Below are positions 35,970 to 48,200 of a stretch of 64,000 bases of DNA, piece by piece; position 1 is the stretch's first letter, and each line of letters starts with the position of its first letter. The position numbers and the translations under genes are program-made. This DNA is from Sisyra terminalis (lineage: Eukaryota; Arthropoda; Insecta; Neuroptera; Sisyridae). The stretch is from the NCBI GenBank assembly GCA_958496175.1, contig OY292277.1, forward strand, positions 39,071,050-39,135,049. The letters are read 5' to 3'. Under the pieces are notes generated by a model that had not been told where the DNA came from, made no database searches, and was given only the letters and a program-made list of their open reading frames with translations.

Positions 35970-36740
35970 TGATCTCTTTATCCGTCCTTTTTCATCATCT
36001 ACACGATTGATATCCGAACTCACCCAAATACTTGTATTTTTACTTATGCTGATGATACAACAATACTTTCCAATGATCCCGACCCCATAATAGTAATCAA
36101 TACGATACAGCACCACCTCTATCACATCTAGGGATGGTATTAAAATGCAAAAAAAAAATAACAAAGGATAAAGTATGATAACACCATTCATGTTAAGACG
36201 ACTGACATAATATCCTCCGATTTACTTTGATAACGACATTATCCCTACTGCTTTTAAGGTTCATTTTCTAGGGTTTTACCTAGATATTCACTAAATCTGG
36301 AACCCACACATTAAATTCAAAAGCCAAGTTCTGAACAAAAGATACGGACTATTACGTAGACTATTTGGACCCAAATCTTAAATAAACACGAAAACTAAAC
36401 TTACGATTTACAAAATTCTACTACGACCTATCATGAGCATACGGAGTAGAATTATGAGGCTCTGCAAAACATTCCAACAAACAAATTATCCAATCTTTCC
36501 ACTCCAAAGTTTTTCGTCGAATAATCAATGCTCCTTATTGTGTTAACAACCGAATTATGTAAAATGACCTACACTTTCTTTTAACACTACCTTAGTCCAA
36601 GAAAGTTTTCAAAAATTCCACTCCAATTTAGACGACCATTTTAACCCTAACGTTCTAATTCTTTCTTCCGAAACTCATCGAAATAATTTTCCATGAGATT
36701 GAAGCGACGTTGGCCTCGCGACCTCCTAATTAATTCTTAG
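35970..36740 (+). pseudogene. jockey-type LINE reverse transcriptase remnant
   Basis: Plus-strand decayed RT, in order: FFIIYTIDIRTHPNT, then TYADDTTILSND with the catalytic YADD (36045-36056), then stops. After that come VHFLGFYLDIH and WNPHIKFKSQVLNKRYGLLRR (family WNxHI...K...LNRRYGLLRRLLG) near 36300-36360, TKLTIYKILLRPIM near 36390-36430, and a C-terminal RLKRRWPRDLL near 36697-36730 close to a TAG. Frameshifts and stops between blocks show it is dead. It is a different family from the young LINE at 10826. The stretch 36741-36990 is probably its 3' UTR. Confidence 0.8.
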
Positions 36741-38911
36741 AAAGTCCCCAAATAAGTTGGAAAGATCCAAGGACTGATGAAGGATTGAAATCGTAGGTCA
36801 TTTAGAAAGAAGAATCCACTCCTTCCTCTTGAAGATCATCGTTAAAAATCAATGGCACTGGGAAGAATTGTCTCAAATATTTCATTTACATGAACTATGT
36901 AGTTTTTTTGCATTTTCCCAAGAGAATTCTTTCAATTTGTTATATGGAAAAAGTGCTTTTATAAATACAACGATTATTATTAATTAAAAGTGTTTAAATG
37001 TTTTGAACTTATCTCATATCAATGTACTTAAAAACTAAAGTAGTAAAAGATGTACACAAACTGATTTGATTTACTAATTAAAAATTCTTGTTTTTCTAAT
37101 GAAATTTATCATTTTAGTAATTCATTTTAACCTTCTTTCGTTAACGCCAAAGAATCTTTGTTGTGACGAGTAGTTTTATGATTGGGGGAAAATCATATTT
37201 CAAACCATTTGTTTTATATTTCTTAGCTTTGAAATTCAAGCTTAATTGACCTACTTACAAAATTGTAAAAGCTCATTATTGAAACATTTATACATTTGAA
37301 ACAAAAATATTATCCTTATATCCATTTGCGACTAAAACGTAATACATTTGAGACGCCCACTCTTTGAGCGATTAAATATTTTATTATTGTTATGATATTA
37401 AGCCTTTCATTTGTTTTAAAGCGCTCCATTATATTCGGCAGTAAAAGCTAATTTTCATCGCAAAGGAATTCAGAATTGCCTAAGATCAATTTGCTGCGAA
37501 CAAAGCGAACAAAATATGCACTAAAAAGGAATCAACAAGGAAAATATAATATAAGCGCGCATGCTAGTCGATGTGCAATTGTGTAAAAGCCTGATAATTG
37601 AATTGGAAAATTGGAAAGATGTTGGAGTAAGGATGAGACCGTGATAATAGTTAACAAGAATGCCTATTTGCTGTTATAATATTTGCCTTGTTTTTTGAAA
37701 TAATAATAAATAATGCCTTTTCTTTAGCTGTAGCTGGAGCTTTTATGTGTGTTATGCGAGGAGATATTTTATTAAATCAAAGAAGTTTTGCGCTTTGAAA
37801 ACTGTTTGAAGTTGAATTTCAACGAAAGGCCGAATGCCGGAATGATGGTGTTCTATTATAATCATATAGAAAGTGGAGAATGAAATACTCCGTGTAACCG
37901 GATAACGGGATTTTCCGAGTTTAATTTTTCAAAAAATAATTTCAACGAATATCATTATTGTTATTATCATTTGAATAATGGTATTACGACTGAGGAGGGT
38001 AAAAACGGGTGCGTTTCATGTAACTAGGAACTGTTATTATCATTATTACTACCAGTGCAGATTAAATATCTCTATGTAATTTAAATATTTGATGGATAAA
38101 GAGATAGAACGAGGACGAAACGATGAGGTTTTTCAGTGAAATGGGGAAATATTTCAGCTATTGTTCCTGTGAGTGAGTAAGCATTATTCCAGTTTCGTCC
38201 TGTTTCTGAGTTTACTCGTTAAATAAGTAAATGTTAGAAATGTAAATGAACGGTTTTCTTTGTCAATATTGTTCAAAACCTGGTTGTGTATATGCGTACT
38301 GTGACTACTGTACAGGCATACTGTTTCCGAACGTGCGTGTGCTTTCTGAATATTTATTTAGGGCTTTTGATTTTCTGAATAAATCATTTGGTGAATAACG
38401 ATAGTTATCGTCATTATTCGATTCAAGAATTTTAAAACATGCCGTTTTGAACAGTACAACGTTTTGCATACAAAATCCTCGTTAATTCAAAGAAAATGTT
38501 CAAGTGTTTTTATGAAACATCGGTTTTGAATCGAAGCTTTTTAAAACAAAAGAATTGTAACAAAACTTCTCAGTAAATAATTATATTATTTTCTTATTTA
38601 TGATCCATATTGATAATCAAATTTCTAAAGAAAAAAAATTGAATTAATGACAACAAGACGATCATCAACATGGGGACAAAAAACCCTTAAAAATTATCTA
38701 AATTAATCAATTTCTGAGAAAAAAGGCAATTATTCGAAGTCAACTGCAAAAACCTATAAAAATACAACTAAAACCCTTAACTAGTCAAAACGGAAAATGA
38801 TCTATCCTGAAGGATCTCGGTCGAGACAAGCAGCGCTAAAATATCAATCATGCCATAAGGCAAAGAATATTGAACAAATTAATATTATTGAAGAACAATT
38901 TTCTTTGAATT
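36741..38911. other. probable LINE 3' UTR (to about 36990), then unique-looking DNA
   Basis: After the jockey remnant, a stretch to about 36990 ends in a TTATTATTAATTAA tail and could be its 3' UTR. The rest, 37000-38911, is less AT-monotonous, with patches near 37540-38330 that may be conserved non-coding DNA. No gene is recognised. Confidence 0.45.
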
Positions 38912-39064
38912 CTTATTTACCGTCACTTTATAACTATTATGGTCTTTAGTGACTCTAGAGTTAATAAAAATTTGTAATCGAGAAGTTTCTGGAATCAAGG
39001 ATTTAAACTCAACATCTACCACTTTTGGAACGAACACATTTACCACTCGGCCTTAGTAGGCTAA
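38912..39064 (-). repeat. tRNA-derived SINE, copy 2
   Basis: Minus-strand copy. The head reads AAGGCCGAGTGGTAAATG (A box) at the right end, and the body ends TATAAAGTGACGGTAAAT at the left end, matching copies 3 and 4. No TSD seen. Confidence 0.7.
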
Positions 39065-39225
39065 AGAAAAAGTTTGTAAAAAGTTAATTTTTTATGTCGT
39101 ATAGGTAAAATGTGGTGAAAAAGTAATGTTTCCAATGAATATAGATGATAACTTAATTGGAAACTTCAAAATGTGCTAATAGAAATGAGTTTAAATAATG
39201 ATTATGCCTTGCTAGTGATTCACAC

Positions 39226-39476
39226 CAGAAGTTCCCATCCCAAATAACATCGCTGAACACTTTGAAAATGTACCATAACTCCACGGGTCAAAAATAAAAT
39301 TGCATATCTCCAATCTCTACAATAGATTTATATACACTGTCGACTTTTTAAATATACTTATTTTCACCACTTTGTTCATTATAAAATAAATATCTTTTCT
39401 AAAAGTGCGTTGAATTTCGCGGGCCGTAAAAATGGTCAAGGTGAGCTTTTCATGGCCCATAAGTGGACCATTTCTG
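39226..39476 (+). mobile_element. short hAT-type non-autonomous element, family A copy 1
   Basis: The ends read CAGAAGTTCCC (left) and GACCATTTCTG (right, inverted CAGAAATGGTC), an imperfect hAT-type terminal inverted repeat. The interior shares blocks with two other copies: ACGGGTCAAAAATAAAATTG, TTTTCACCACTTTGTTCATT and a CGCGGGCC...AAAATGGTCAAGG segment. No convincing 8-bp TSD remains, so it is old. Confidence 0.5.
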
Positions 39477-40102
39477 GTTTAGATCATTGAAATTTAATGT
39501 CATTACGTTAATTAGAACTTCAAGTTATGGCTGATGATATAAAAATTGCATTAAAAGTTGGAAAAGAAGCCAAACCATCTTATTTTAAAGTAGATTGTGA
39601 TATTTTTTTAAAGAAACCATCCAATTCTAACGGTATATTTGGTTGCAAAAGGAAAAGTAGAACAGAAAAACTGAATCCTTGCTTTTGATTATTTTAAACT
39701 GTTGGCACCTGTGTACCTCTTCTATACTTTTCGTAACTCTAAGAATTCCCCGACAGAAATTTTTGACCAAAAAAAAATTTTTTTGTGATTCGTTTGTTAC
39801 CACAAAGTCGCACCAAGCATGGTGCCATCGTAAGCACATCTCTACCAAAATGTTCCTGTACCCTTTGGGGTTGAGTACCATACTTTGGGAATCATTGCTG
39901 CAGATGAAAGATCTATTTTGTGTACAACAAAGACAAACGATGCTAGACTGACAGAAAAAAGAGATGTGATTGCTGCCTACTCGTTTCAGTAGTTTTTTGT
40001 TTTAGGTTATTTTTCGTCTGCTAATCTCAAAAGGAGTGCATTTTTTCCATTGAGCATAGCATGTTTAAATAAAAAAATATATAATCTATTTAAGGTTATT
40101 CC
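39477..40102. other. AT-rich intergenic DNA
   Basis: Opposing open frames at 39627-39951 show no family motif. Confidence 0.45.
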
Positions 40103-40110
40103 ATCTAGAT

Positions 40111-40435
40111 CAGGGGTAGCCAAACGGTTAATCGTGAACAGGAAAACAATCGATCGCAGGCATTTAAAATTTTTTTTCAGATAAATTTCAAATCTTTTAA
40201 TTGAAAATGTTTACCAAAAATTTAACAGACAATGAAACATGAATTTAAAATTAAACACGTGTCTATTCTACAACGGATGTAGCCGATTCCCAAATAGTAC
40301 CTCTAATACTCCCTTTTACTCATTCTCTCTTTATACTTGTATTATTTTTTGTTTTATCCCATTTTTCGAGGTCAATCGTGTATAAATAAGAAAAATTAAT
40401 ATTGTTTATACCTGAAATGCGTTTTTCTAACCCTG
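40111..40435 (+). mobile_element. hAT-type MITE, 325 bp
   Basis: Left end CAGGGGTAGCCAAACGG and right end the inverse of CAGGGTTAGAAAAACGC, so TIRs of about 17 bp with a few mismatches that begin CAGGG as in hAT elements. The flanking 8-mers ATCTAGAT (40103-40110) and CTCTAGAG (40436-40443) share the six central bases, consistent with an aged 8-bp TSD. No transposase. Confidence 0.65.
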
Positions 40436-40443
40436 CTCTAGAG

Positions 40444-42622
40444 TTTCCTTAACGCTTTTACTGCAATTACAAGTCAATTTTTATTTCTAATTCATTTTTT
40501 AACTTTTGAAACCTAAGAATGTAGCCACGGCCAAATGTTAAAGAAAAACCTGTTTTATTAAAATATATTTTAGTTATCAAAATTAGGATCATGAAATATT
40601 ATGAACTACCGATTTAATCATGTATTTGAACTCGTTTTGCTTTATATTTTAGGAAATACTACAAATTTCGTATACCTAACCTTTTATTATTTTATAAATC
40701 GGGGATTTTTGTAAGGCGATATAGTGTTACGGAATAAAACCATATTATGGCTAAGAATGATTATTTGGTTAATTAAAAATTTAGTTATTTTATATAAATT
40801 GTTTCTTATTTAGTCATTAAAAATGTAGACTTTGTGTGTATTGTTTTAACATTTGCTTCATTATTTTCAATAAATTTCTTCAATTTTCACCATTCAAAAG
40901 TAATGGCAATTAGCACATACGTTTTTTGTAGGATACACTACAGATAGACTTCAATTTTACGCCATAAATTTAGAAAATGTCTTTTAAATTCTTTCATATA
41001 TAAAATAAAAATAAAATTATTGAAATAAAATTATTTGTTTTTTGTATACGTACGTATATTTAAACATTTGCTACCAGATCACTAAAATATTTGAAAAAAA
41101 AATTATTTCTTCTAATTTTCACTTTAATCAGAAGAAAACAAATACACCCCCGTAATTCCATATGCTTATATTAACGAGTAGATAAACATTTATATAATGT
41201 GATACGCTGTAATATAAGAAAGAAGTAAATTATTTTAGTTAAAAATAATGATTTGCTTTTTTATTTCTTTTTTTTTTTTTTGATAATTTAAAACAAGAGG
41301 CAATATATAAAAAATAGGAAATAAGGAAAGTGAAAACAGCGATTAAATATTCATGAAAAAAGAAAACATAGAATAAGTCAAACATTTTCATAATTCTTAG
41401 CTTTTTAGCATTTAACTGCCGGCAAATTAAAAAAAAATCATAACAAAAGTAAATCCTGGTTTATTGGAAGTTTTATTTTTCACAAATCCCACCTTTATAA
41501 GGGTTGGAATTGAGTTTTCTTGCGTAAAATAAATGTTATTTCATTCTGTGTCTCACTACGGAATCCCTTATTTCCCATTCTCTTCTCTACTAACCCAATT
41601 GACACTTGTTAAGTGCAAAACAATGTTTTCATCAATACCACACAAAAAATTGACAATCAATCGGTTTCTATAGCAACAAAAACATTTTCTCGAAAGAAAA
41701 TCGTGTGTGCTTTTTTTGTAAAGAGGGTAAGTAGATGAGAGATTACAATAAATATGTGATAATTTTCTGAGTTTTGGCAATTCTTCAAAAAAATATACTT
41801 TCGATGTTTATTTTTGTTGTAGATGTGATTCATTTTAATTAATTTTCATGAAATTGACATTTGGTTAATTGTTTTTTGAAGAGAAACATTTAGTGTGTTT
41901 TGTTGGTATTAAGTTGAACGAGTTCACTTTTTCGAATGTTATATACGGAGGTACATAAAGTTTGCGCTTTAATGTAAACCAAAAAGTTTTACGACAAAAA
42001 AAACTATGAAACACAATAACAACTTTGCCTTTTACAATGTAAATTGTGTAACTATTTCACGACAACTAAATGTTTTGAAAGGCACTATCTTACAACGACA
42101 AAATGTACTCGCTTATACGTGCATATGTGTGCATGTAATTTTACGTAATTGAAGTATTCGGATGAAGATAGTTGATACAGTTTTACTGCATTCGTGTGTT
42201 GTAAATGAGAGCATAGTTGCGACACAATGGTTCCACTTTTAACTATTTTGTCGTTTTAAATTTGAGAAAATAATAAACAGTTTCGGTTCTACGTTTTTTT
42301 TAACGAAAATCAATCAAAACTTCAAAAACTAATTACATTGTCTTATGAGGAAAATGAGGATAAATAAATTAAAAAATCAACTTTAAATATTATTTTGTTT
42401 TACTTATCAACCCTGTTTAAGGTCTGGCATTTTCCAAAATCACAATTTTCATCCCACCAAGCTTACGAAAAAAATACTAAAGTTGAAATTTTTTGGGTGC
42501 GAAATCAAAATAAATTTTTCGATAAACAAGCTCCGAAAATGTTTAATATGGTTTGGGAGACGTTAGCTAAGCAAATAAGATTGATACCAAAGACAGAAAT
42601 ATTTAATATTTTAATATATTAA
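40444..42622. other. AT-rich intergenic DNA
   Basis: No gene recognised. The open frames at 41568-41780 (minus) and 42395-42622 (plus) have no family match. A T-run lies near 41262-41281. Confidence 0.5.
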
Positions 42623-42624
42623 TA

Positions 42625-43684
42625 CAGCCCCTGGCCATATTGTTAGACGCACTTAAGATTTTATACAAAATTTACATATTCTACTAAGTTAAATTTAATA
42701 TTGTTTACTTTTTACACTATAAAAAGTTGTATTGATTTTTAAGAAATATATTTTCTGGATAAGGATAAAACCTTGTTTATTATCCTCATTACCCTACTTT
42801 AAGATAGTAGCCTTGATTTGAAACCCGTTGAAAATATATAGAAATTGCTGAAGAAAAAAGGCTATAAGCTTGGATCAGGAACGTCGAAATTTGAGAATTG
42901 TTTTTGAATGGTTTCGATATTATTCCTGTACCTATTGTTCACTCGAATGCAATTTGTACGTAAATTTTACATGTCAGAAATAAAGTAGTGATTGTTATTT
43001 TCAAATATGTTTTTTTATTGTATTATGTAAAATTAAATTTTCTAAATAAAGTCTACTTTGGGTAAGTCCACTTCAGCACTACCACAATTTGGCAACGTTG
43101 CATTTTCGACTTTGTTTTAATTTAATTCGCGATTAAATCGGTCCATAATAAAAATAACCGTCGCTTCTTCTTTTCTGGCTTGTCAAAGTTTACGTACAAA
43201 TTGCATTCGAGTGAACAATACGTACCCATTCGGAATAGTTATCTACAGTTCATAATATCTCGACGTTCCTGATCCAAGCTTATACCGAAAAAAGTAGCTA
43301 ACAAAGTGGTCACAACAGAAAAATAGCCCTTAGAAAAAAATATTCACGTATGGTATCATCATCCACAAGTACAGCAGACGATATTGTCCTACATATACAG
43401 CATACTGCGTAGAATGGGAACTTAAATATCAGTTAACAAGCTTTCAATTAAATACTAAACAATTCAGCTCGCTATAATTAAGAAGATGTTTAATTAATTT
43501 GATGGTAACCATTTATTTTTTAGTAAATATGATTTTTGGTCACGCTAGTTAGCATTAAGCGTAATAAATAAAATATGTACAGGAAAGTTAAACCCAATCA
43601 AAAGTATGGACCCAAAGTAAAATAGCTCTTACCTCAGATGTTATACAAAACATATAGTGCGTCTATTAATATGGCCAGGTACTG
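42625..43684. mobile_element. Tc1/mariner-like non-autonomous element with internal inverted repeats
   Basis: Termini CAGCCCCTGGCCATATT (left) and the inverse of CAGTACCTGGCCATATT (right) extend through TAGACGCACT, and the element is flanked by TA at 42623-42624 and 43685-43686. CAG termini and TA target sites are typical of Tc1/mariner. Inside, a second pair of inverted blocks (about 42868-42970 and 43175-43290) shares TATAAGCTTGGATCAGGAACG and CACTCGAATGCAATTTGTAC. The outer arms between these pairs differ in length and sequence. No transposase frame is present. Confidence 0.8.
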
Positions 43685-43686
43685 TA

Positions 43687-44021
43687 AAAGCAAAACGCTT
43701 TTATCAGAAACTATTTTTATAAGTATCTCAAACTTATAAGTAAAAATAGTAAAAAGTATATGAAGGTTAACAAATAAAGCCAAAAATCCATTTGGTCAAT
43801 TAATTTTTCAATATGTATCTGTTTACCTAAGTTATTTAAAAGTTTTTTGTATGAATTAATGATTTGCAAGGAATAATTTTTTGCTGGATGGCTAACCGGT
43901 TCGCAAACTCACGATACCATGTTGTCCAGAAGTCTTGGGAATCAAACTCGTAAAATGGCTTCGCAATTATAAATCAATTTTAGAACAACATTATTCGAGT
44001 TATTGGGTCGCACTTATTCTT
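43687..44021. other. AT-rich DNA
   Basis: Nothing recognised. Confidence 0.5.
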
Positions 44022-44323
44022 AGTTACATTTCCAGTCTGGAATTCAGTAAGCAAAGCGTATCTGACAATACCAAGAGTACAAAATAAATTACTAAGAATG
44101 CTGCGAAACTACCCAGCCAAATAAAAAAGTACACGATGTACATGAGGAATTAAAGGTACTACCGCTAGACGTATATATCCCCGCTTTGTCGTGAAAATTC
44201 TACACAAATTGTAAAAGTGGCCCTAGCCAAATAATTAGAAGCATCAGTGACTACACCCTCAATGACCTACTCCACAAATACAGAAAATACAAACATAAAA
44301 GATTAAGACATATGGTCTTATAA
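44022..44323 (+). pseudogene. LINE RT thumb/C-terminal remnant
   Basis: Plus strand: VTFPVWNSVSKAYL, then RVQNKLLRMLRNYPAK (family QRVQNKLLRMI), then after a frameshift VHDVHEELKVLPLDVYI, and a basic tail KYRKYKHKRLRHMVL just before TAA at 44321-44323. This order matches the end of jockey/R1-type RTs. It has internal stops. It belongs to a family distinct from the other LINE relics in the window. Confidence 0.7.
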
Positions 44324-44514
44324 CACATTAAAAGCAGAAAAAATATTCGGGGTTTTTTAAGAATTGCCATTTTTCCCCAACTCAAATAAACAACTAAAAT
44401 ATCGGAAACTAATCTCTATCCTAGATAAGGATCTACAGACACTACCTGGATGGTTTATGCAAAGTACATCACACTTAAAATTAAAAACAAATTGTAAACA
44501 AAAGTTTTTGTATA

Positions 44515-45284
44515 TCTATAATAATAATAATAATAATAATATATAAAATTCTTACGTCTGTCTGTACATTTCGATTTTGAACCCAATTTTAAGGAAAAAA
44601 TTTGTTTCAAGAGGCCCTAATTTAAAATCTATCATTTTTAAAATTTTTGTCTGTCTGTCTGTCTGTGTGTCCCGATTTAACTAAAGAACGGAACAACCGA
44701 ATTTAATGAAATTTGGTATTAAAATACAACACAATTTCCCACAGACTATAGGCTACTTATCATTCCAAAAAATAATAAGGGAAGGTATTCCGGATGAAAA
44801 CAAAAATTTTTACACTAGATGAGTGACTTATATATCATTGGAAAGGTAATTTTAAGTTAGAAAATAATCTGTAAAAATATTTTTAGTTGAACCGATAAAA
44901 AGCACAGTAAATGCAATTTTAATTTTAAAAATTGTCTCTTTGAAATATAAAGCTTTATATATATATAACACATAGTTGGTGTTCATAGTGTAATGGCTTA
45001 CGTATCTAACATTCTGATGCTCCTAATTATAAAGATGTGGGTTCGAATCTTACAGTAAACTTTTTTTTTTATTTTTTTTTACAAAATTGTTGTAAATAGA
45101 CCCTTAGAGTTGCTCAATAAAGAAATATTAACGTTGACAAAATAGTGTTTTTAAGTATGATTATGTTTTTTTTAAAAAAAATAAGAAAAATAATAATTTT
45201 CATATGCCACTACAAGTAGCAAATTTAAAAAGAAAATATAATCTACACCTACGTTACGCAGACAAAGTCGCGGAGATCAGCTAG
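44515..45284 (+). mobile_element. non-autonomous Helitron, 770 bp, carrying a tRNA-like unit
   Basis: 5' end A|TCTATAATAATAATAA, then an (AAT)n run and TATAAAATTCTTACGTCTG. 3' end CTAG (45281-45284) followed by T. A subterminal hairpin CGC-A-GAC-AAA-GTC-GCG at 45257-45272, with one bulged A, ends eight bases before CTAG. The GTCTGTCTGTCTG block and the ACGGAACAACCGAATTTAA and AATTTGGTAT strings are typical of insect Helitrons. No TSD, as expected. No Rep/helicase. Confidence 0.8.
44979..45060 (+). pseudogene. tRNA-Arg(CCT)-like sequence inside the Helitron
   Basis: Pol III box A TAGTGTAATGG (44986-44996) and box B GGTTCGAATC are intact. The T arm pairs (GTGGG with CTTAC). A CTCCTAA loop resembles an Arg-CCT anticodon loop, but its stem is poorly paired, about ten extra bases follow the D arm and the acceptor stem pairs only about 4 of 7. 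A run of T (pol III terminator) begins right after, at 45061. It is not a functional tRNA, but could be a working pol III promoter. Confidence 0.6.
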
Positions 45285-48200
45285 TTTATTATAAAAGCAA
45301 TAAATTTTATTTTATTTTATTAAATCTGTTTGACAAATCCTTATTATTTATCCGTTACAGATCAGTATTCTTATGCAAGTACGCATATTTTTTCTAATCT
45401 CCGGATCAAATAATATCTAAAAGTATAACTTCACAACCTTGATATGAAAATACCAAGCCTTTATAACATAAATTTGGGGAATTTTGTAGACATTTGTTTC
45501 ACACACTGAATTTTAATCAAATATTATGTCAATGAGTTGCGTTTCTGCATACGGTTTGTGCAGTCATCATTAAAAAGCTTTTTAACTTAAAGTTTTACTT
45601 AAATTTTTAACTACAATTTGTAACTACATTGATTAAAATTAAATTAATACAAAAAAAATATATTTCAACTTTAGTTTAAAAAGAATACAATGTATGCTCT
45701 TTATATTTAGTGGAAAGAAATCAAAATACAATTAAACAAAATTAACTTCAAATTACTTTTTCAATTTATATCAAACACACACTAACACATCAACTTCATA
45801 AACAAACAATTACAAACTAAAACGTAATAAGTAATTAAATTGTAATTAATTAAATGAAAGTAATTAAAAGTTAAATACATTTTGCAATTGTTTGAAAGGC
45901 TTTAAATAAAAAACTTTTAGATCTAGAAGATGAAAAAATTACTTAAAATGAAAGTTATTGCAAAATAAAGCTCTGTTGTAATAAAAATTACTTGCAATAG
46001 AATACAAAAAAGCTTTTTTTTAAATAAGATATTCAAATTCATTTCGATCGATTAAATTAATTAAAAAGATAAAAAAGTATTAAAAGCACAGATACAGTAT
46101 TTTTATGGTTGTTTGATTTATTGAAGCTGGAAATATAGAAGAGCTTTAAATTTTTGATTTGAGAAAATCTGAAAAGAAATGGAAATATTTGAATGATAAA
46201 TAAGCGAGCGAATAAAATGAGCTTGTTGAGGACGTACACAAGTATATTTTTCTCTTGGTAAGTTCAGAAAGGCGATAGATGTCGCACCAGCGACCCCCTT
46301 AATTCGTCCCCATTTTTCATCCCCGTTATCTGTGCCCCATCTATCACCCATCTTCTCCCTTCCATTTCGATCTCGTCTAGTGCTCAATCATGTATTCTTC
46401 ATGCATCCAAGTGTTAAGAAGTTGAATCAGAAATGAGGATTTCCTTCACTGGCTTAAAGTTACTTCTAAAGCTCTTTTCCAAATCTGCACATGACCCCCC
46501 CACCGCTCTCTTCGAACTACTTGCGTTCCCATTCTCGTTATATAACAACCATCTTAAAAGTTAGTTTTGCGTGTTGCTTTTATAAACCCCATCAAATAAG
46601 GGGGTTGTTGAAAGGGGTGAGATGGGGTTGATGGGCCCCACCAGTTGAAGAAGTGTTGTTGGGACCGACCCTTGTGTATGAATGTGCCAGTATTTGCATA
46701 ACCAGGCGTTGTTCACATTTCGATATGATGCGGCACGAATTTTAATATTCGAACCAACTTGTGACCCCCATTTTTTTTCCACTGCTCGGGTGATGACATT
46801 TACACAAATATCCACTTTATATATTAATAATAAATTTATCAATGGATTCAACACGAAAAATCCACGAATTTTTCAACTCTAAGAAAGATTTCAAAAAATC
46901 AACCCCATACTGTTAAATTTTTGGAAATTCTGTTTTTTAAGGTTATTCAAATAAACTGATTTACTTTACATATTTACTTTTGATTTTTTTAATATTTATT
47001 TTTCTACTTTAACAATATGGCACCATAAAAAAGCTTCGAAAAAAACAACTTATAACAGCTTTTTAGGATTTTTTACGAGCCTGAAAAGAAGTTAAATATT
47101 TGGTTTTATTTACATGCTAAAGGTGCTAAAGTAAAGCTATAAAAATTGATGTACTATGCGAAAACTTTAGAAAAGAGTTAATTAAAAAACTTTTAAGGCC
47201 ATAAAAAAGGAAATTTAAAAAAGGTAATTTAAGGAACATAAGATGTCAAACTGTACGCAAAAAAAATGCAGTATAATCAAATGATATGGAAAAGCCGTTT
47301 CTTACTCACAAAGCTTCGTTATTTAAGCACAAAGAATCTAGATAGTTGAAAATCTTTCGTTTTCTCCGGAGTGACTTTTAGGTATAAGAAAAAGTTAAAA
47401 AAATTATCAGGGAGGTCATTTGTTTCCTTATTTTCCTTACGCCTAAGTACTCAAAAAAAGTTCTTGTGAATTGCTATGTATACGAATAGTTTCGTCTTAC
47501 AAAATGTTGATTTATTGAAATACGCCCTTTATAAAAGGTTTTTGTGTTTTTTGCTCTACGAAAAGCTAATTGCGTGGAGAAAAGCTTGAACATTTCTTCA
47601 GAAAAAAGCAATGTTAATGTAAAGACGTGAAAAACTTTTGAGACTCGGAATTATAACCTCATAAAGAGGAAGTAGGAACATTTATTTGCTCCTATTTACT
47701 TTGGTTGTTCTTTTGTTTTACGGTTTTTACTTTCAAAAGTATTTATTAAATCGCTCTGATAAATTAAGTTTAGTCAAACAATCATTTAAAACTAAATTAA
47801 GATGTGTGAGAAATCGTTTCTGCTCAATTCTCTAAATTCATTTCCCGCGAAATTCGGTTTTTCATATTAAATTTCTTGGAAATGTATTAATCATTTCCTC
47901 TTTTTTTAAAAAAGATATGTAAGAATTAAAGAAAACTGTAGATCTTGATATATTACACAAATATTTCCGATTTCAGCGAATTAAAATCATTCAAAGTAAA
48001 CGAACGTACACTTAGAACTACTAAGAAAATATAATTCAATGAAAGTTCAGTCGGTGAAAAAATTATTTAAAAAGAAAATCGCATTTGAAAAAAAAAACGA
48101 GAATTATCAAAAGGTTAAACTTTTCATCTTCTATCAAGAAATTACAAGAATTTTTTTTATAGAAAAGTTAGCTTTCGCAAAGGCTTATATCTTATTCAAA

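Noticed and set aside
36774..36795. CTGATGA followed by GAAA, as in a hammerhead core
   Set aside because: The six bases between them cannot form stem II and no stem I pairing is present.
36852..36872. AATGGCACTGGGAAGAATT resembles the insect miR-263 seed region
   Set aside because: It has an extra G against the known miRNA, no complementary arm within hairpin distance, and lies in the probable 3' UTR of a dead LINE.
44979..45060. Functional tRNA gene
   Set aside because: Acceptor and anticodon stems are poorly paired and there are extra bases after the D arm; kept as a tRNA-like sequence only.
46218..46259. Tiny plus-strand exon starting MSLLRTYTSIFFS before GTAAGT
   Set aside because: Good start and donor, but only about 14 codons and no second exon found; too little to support.
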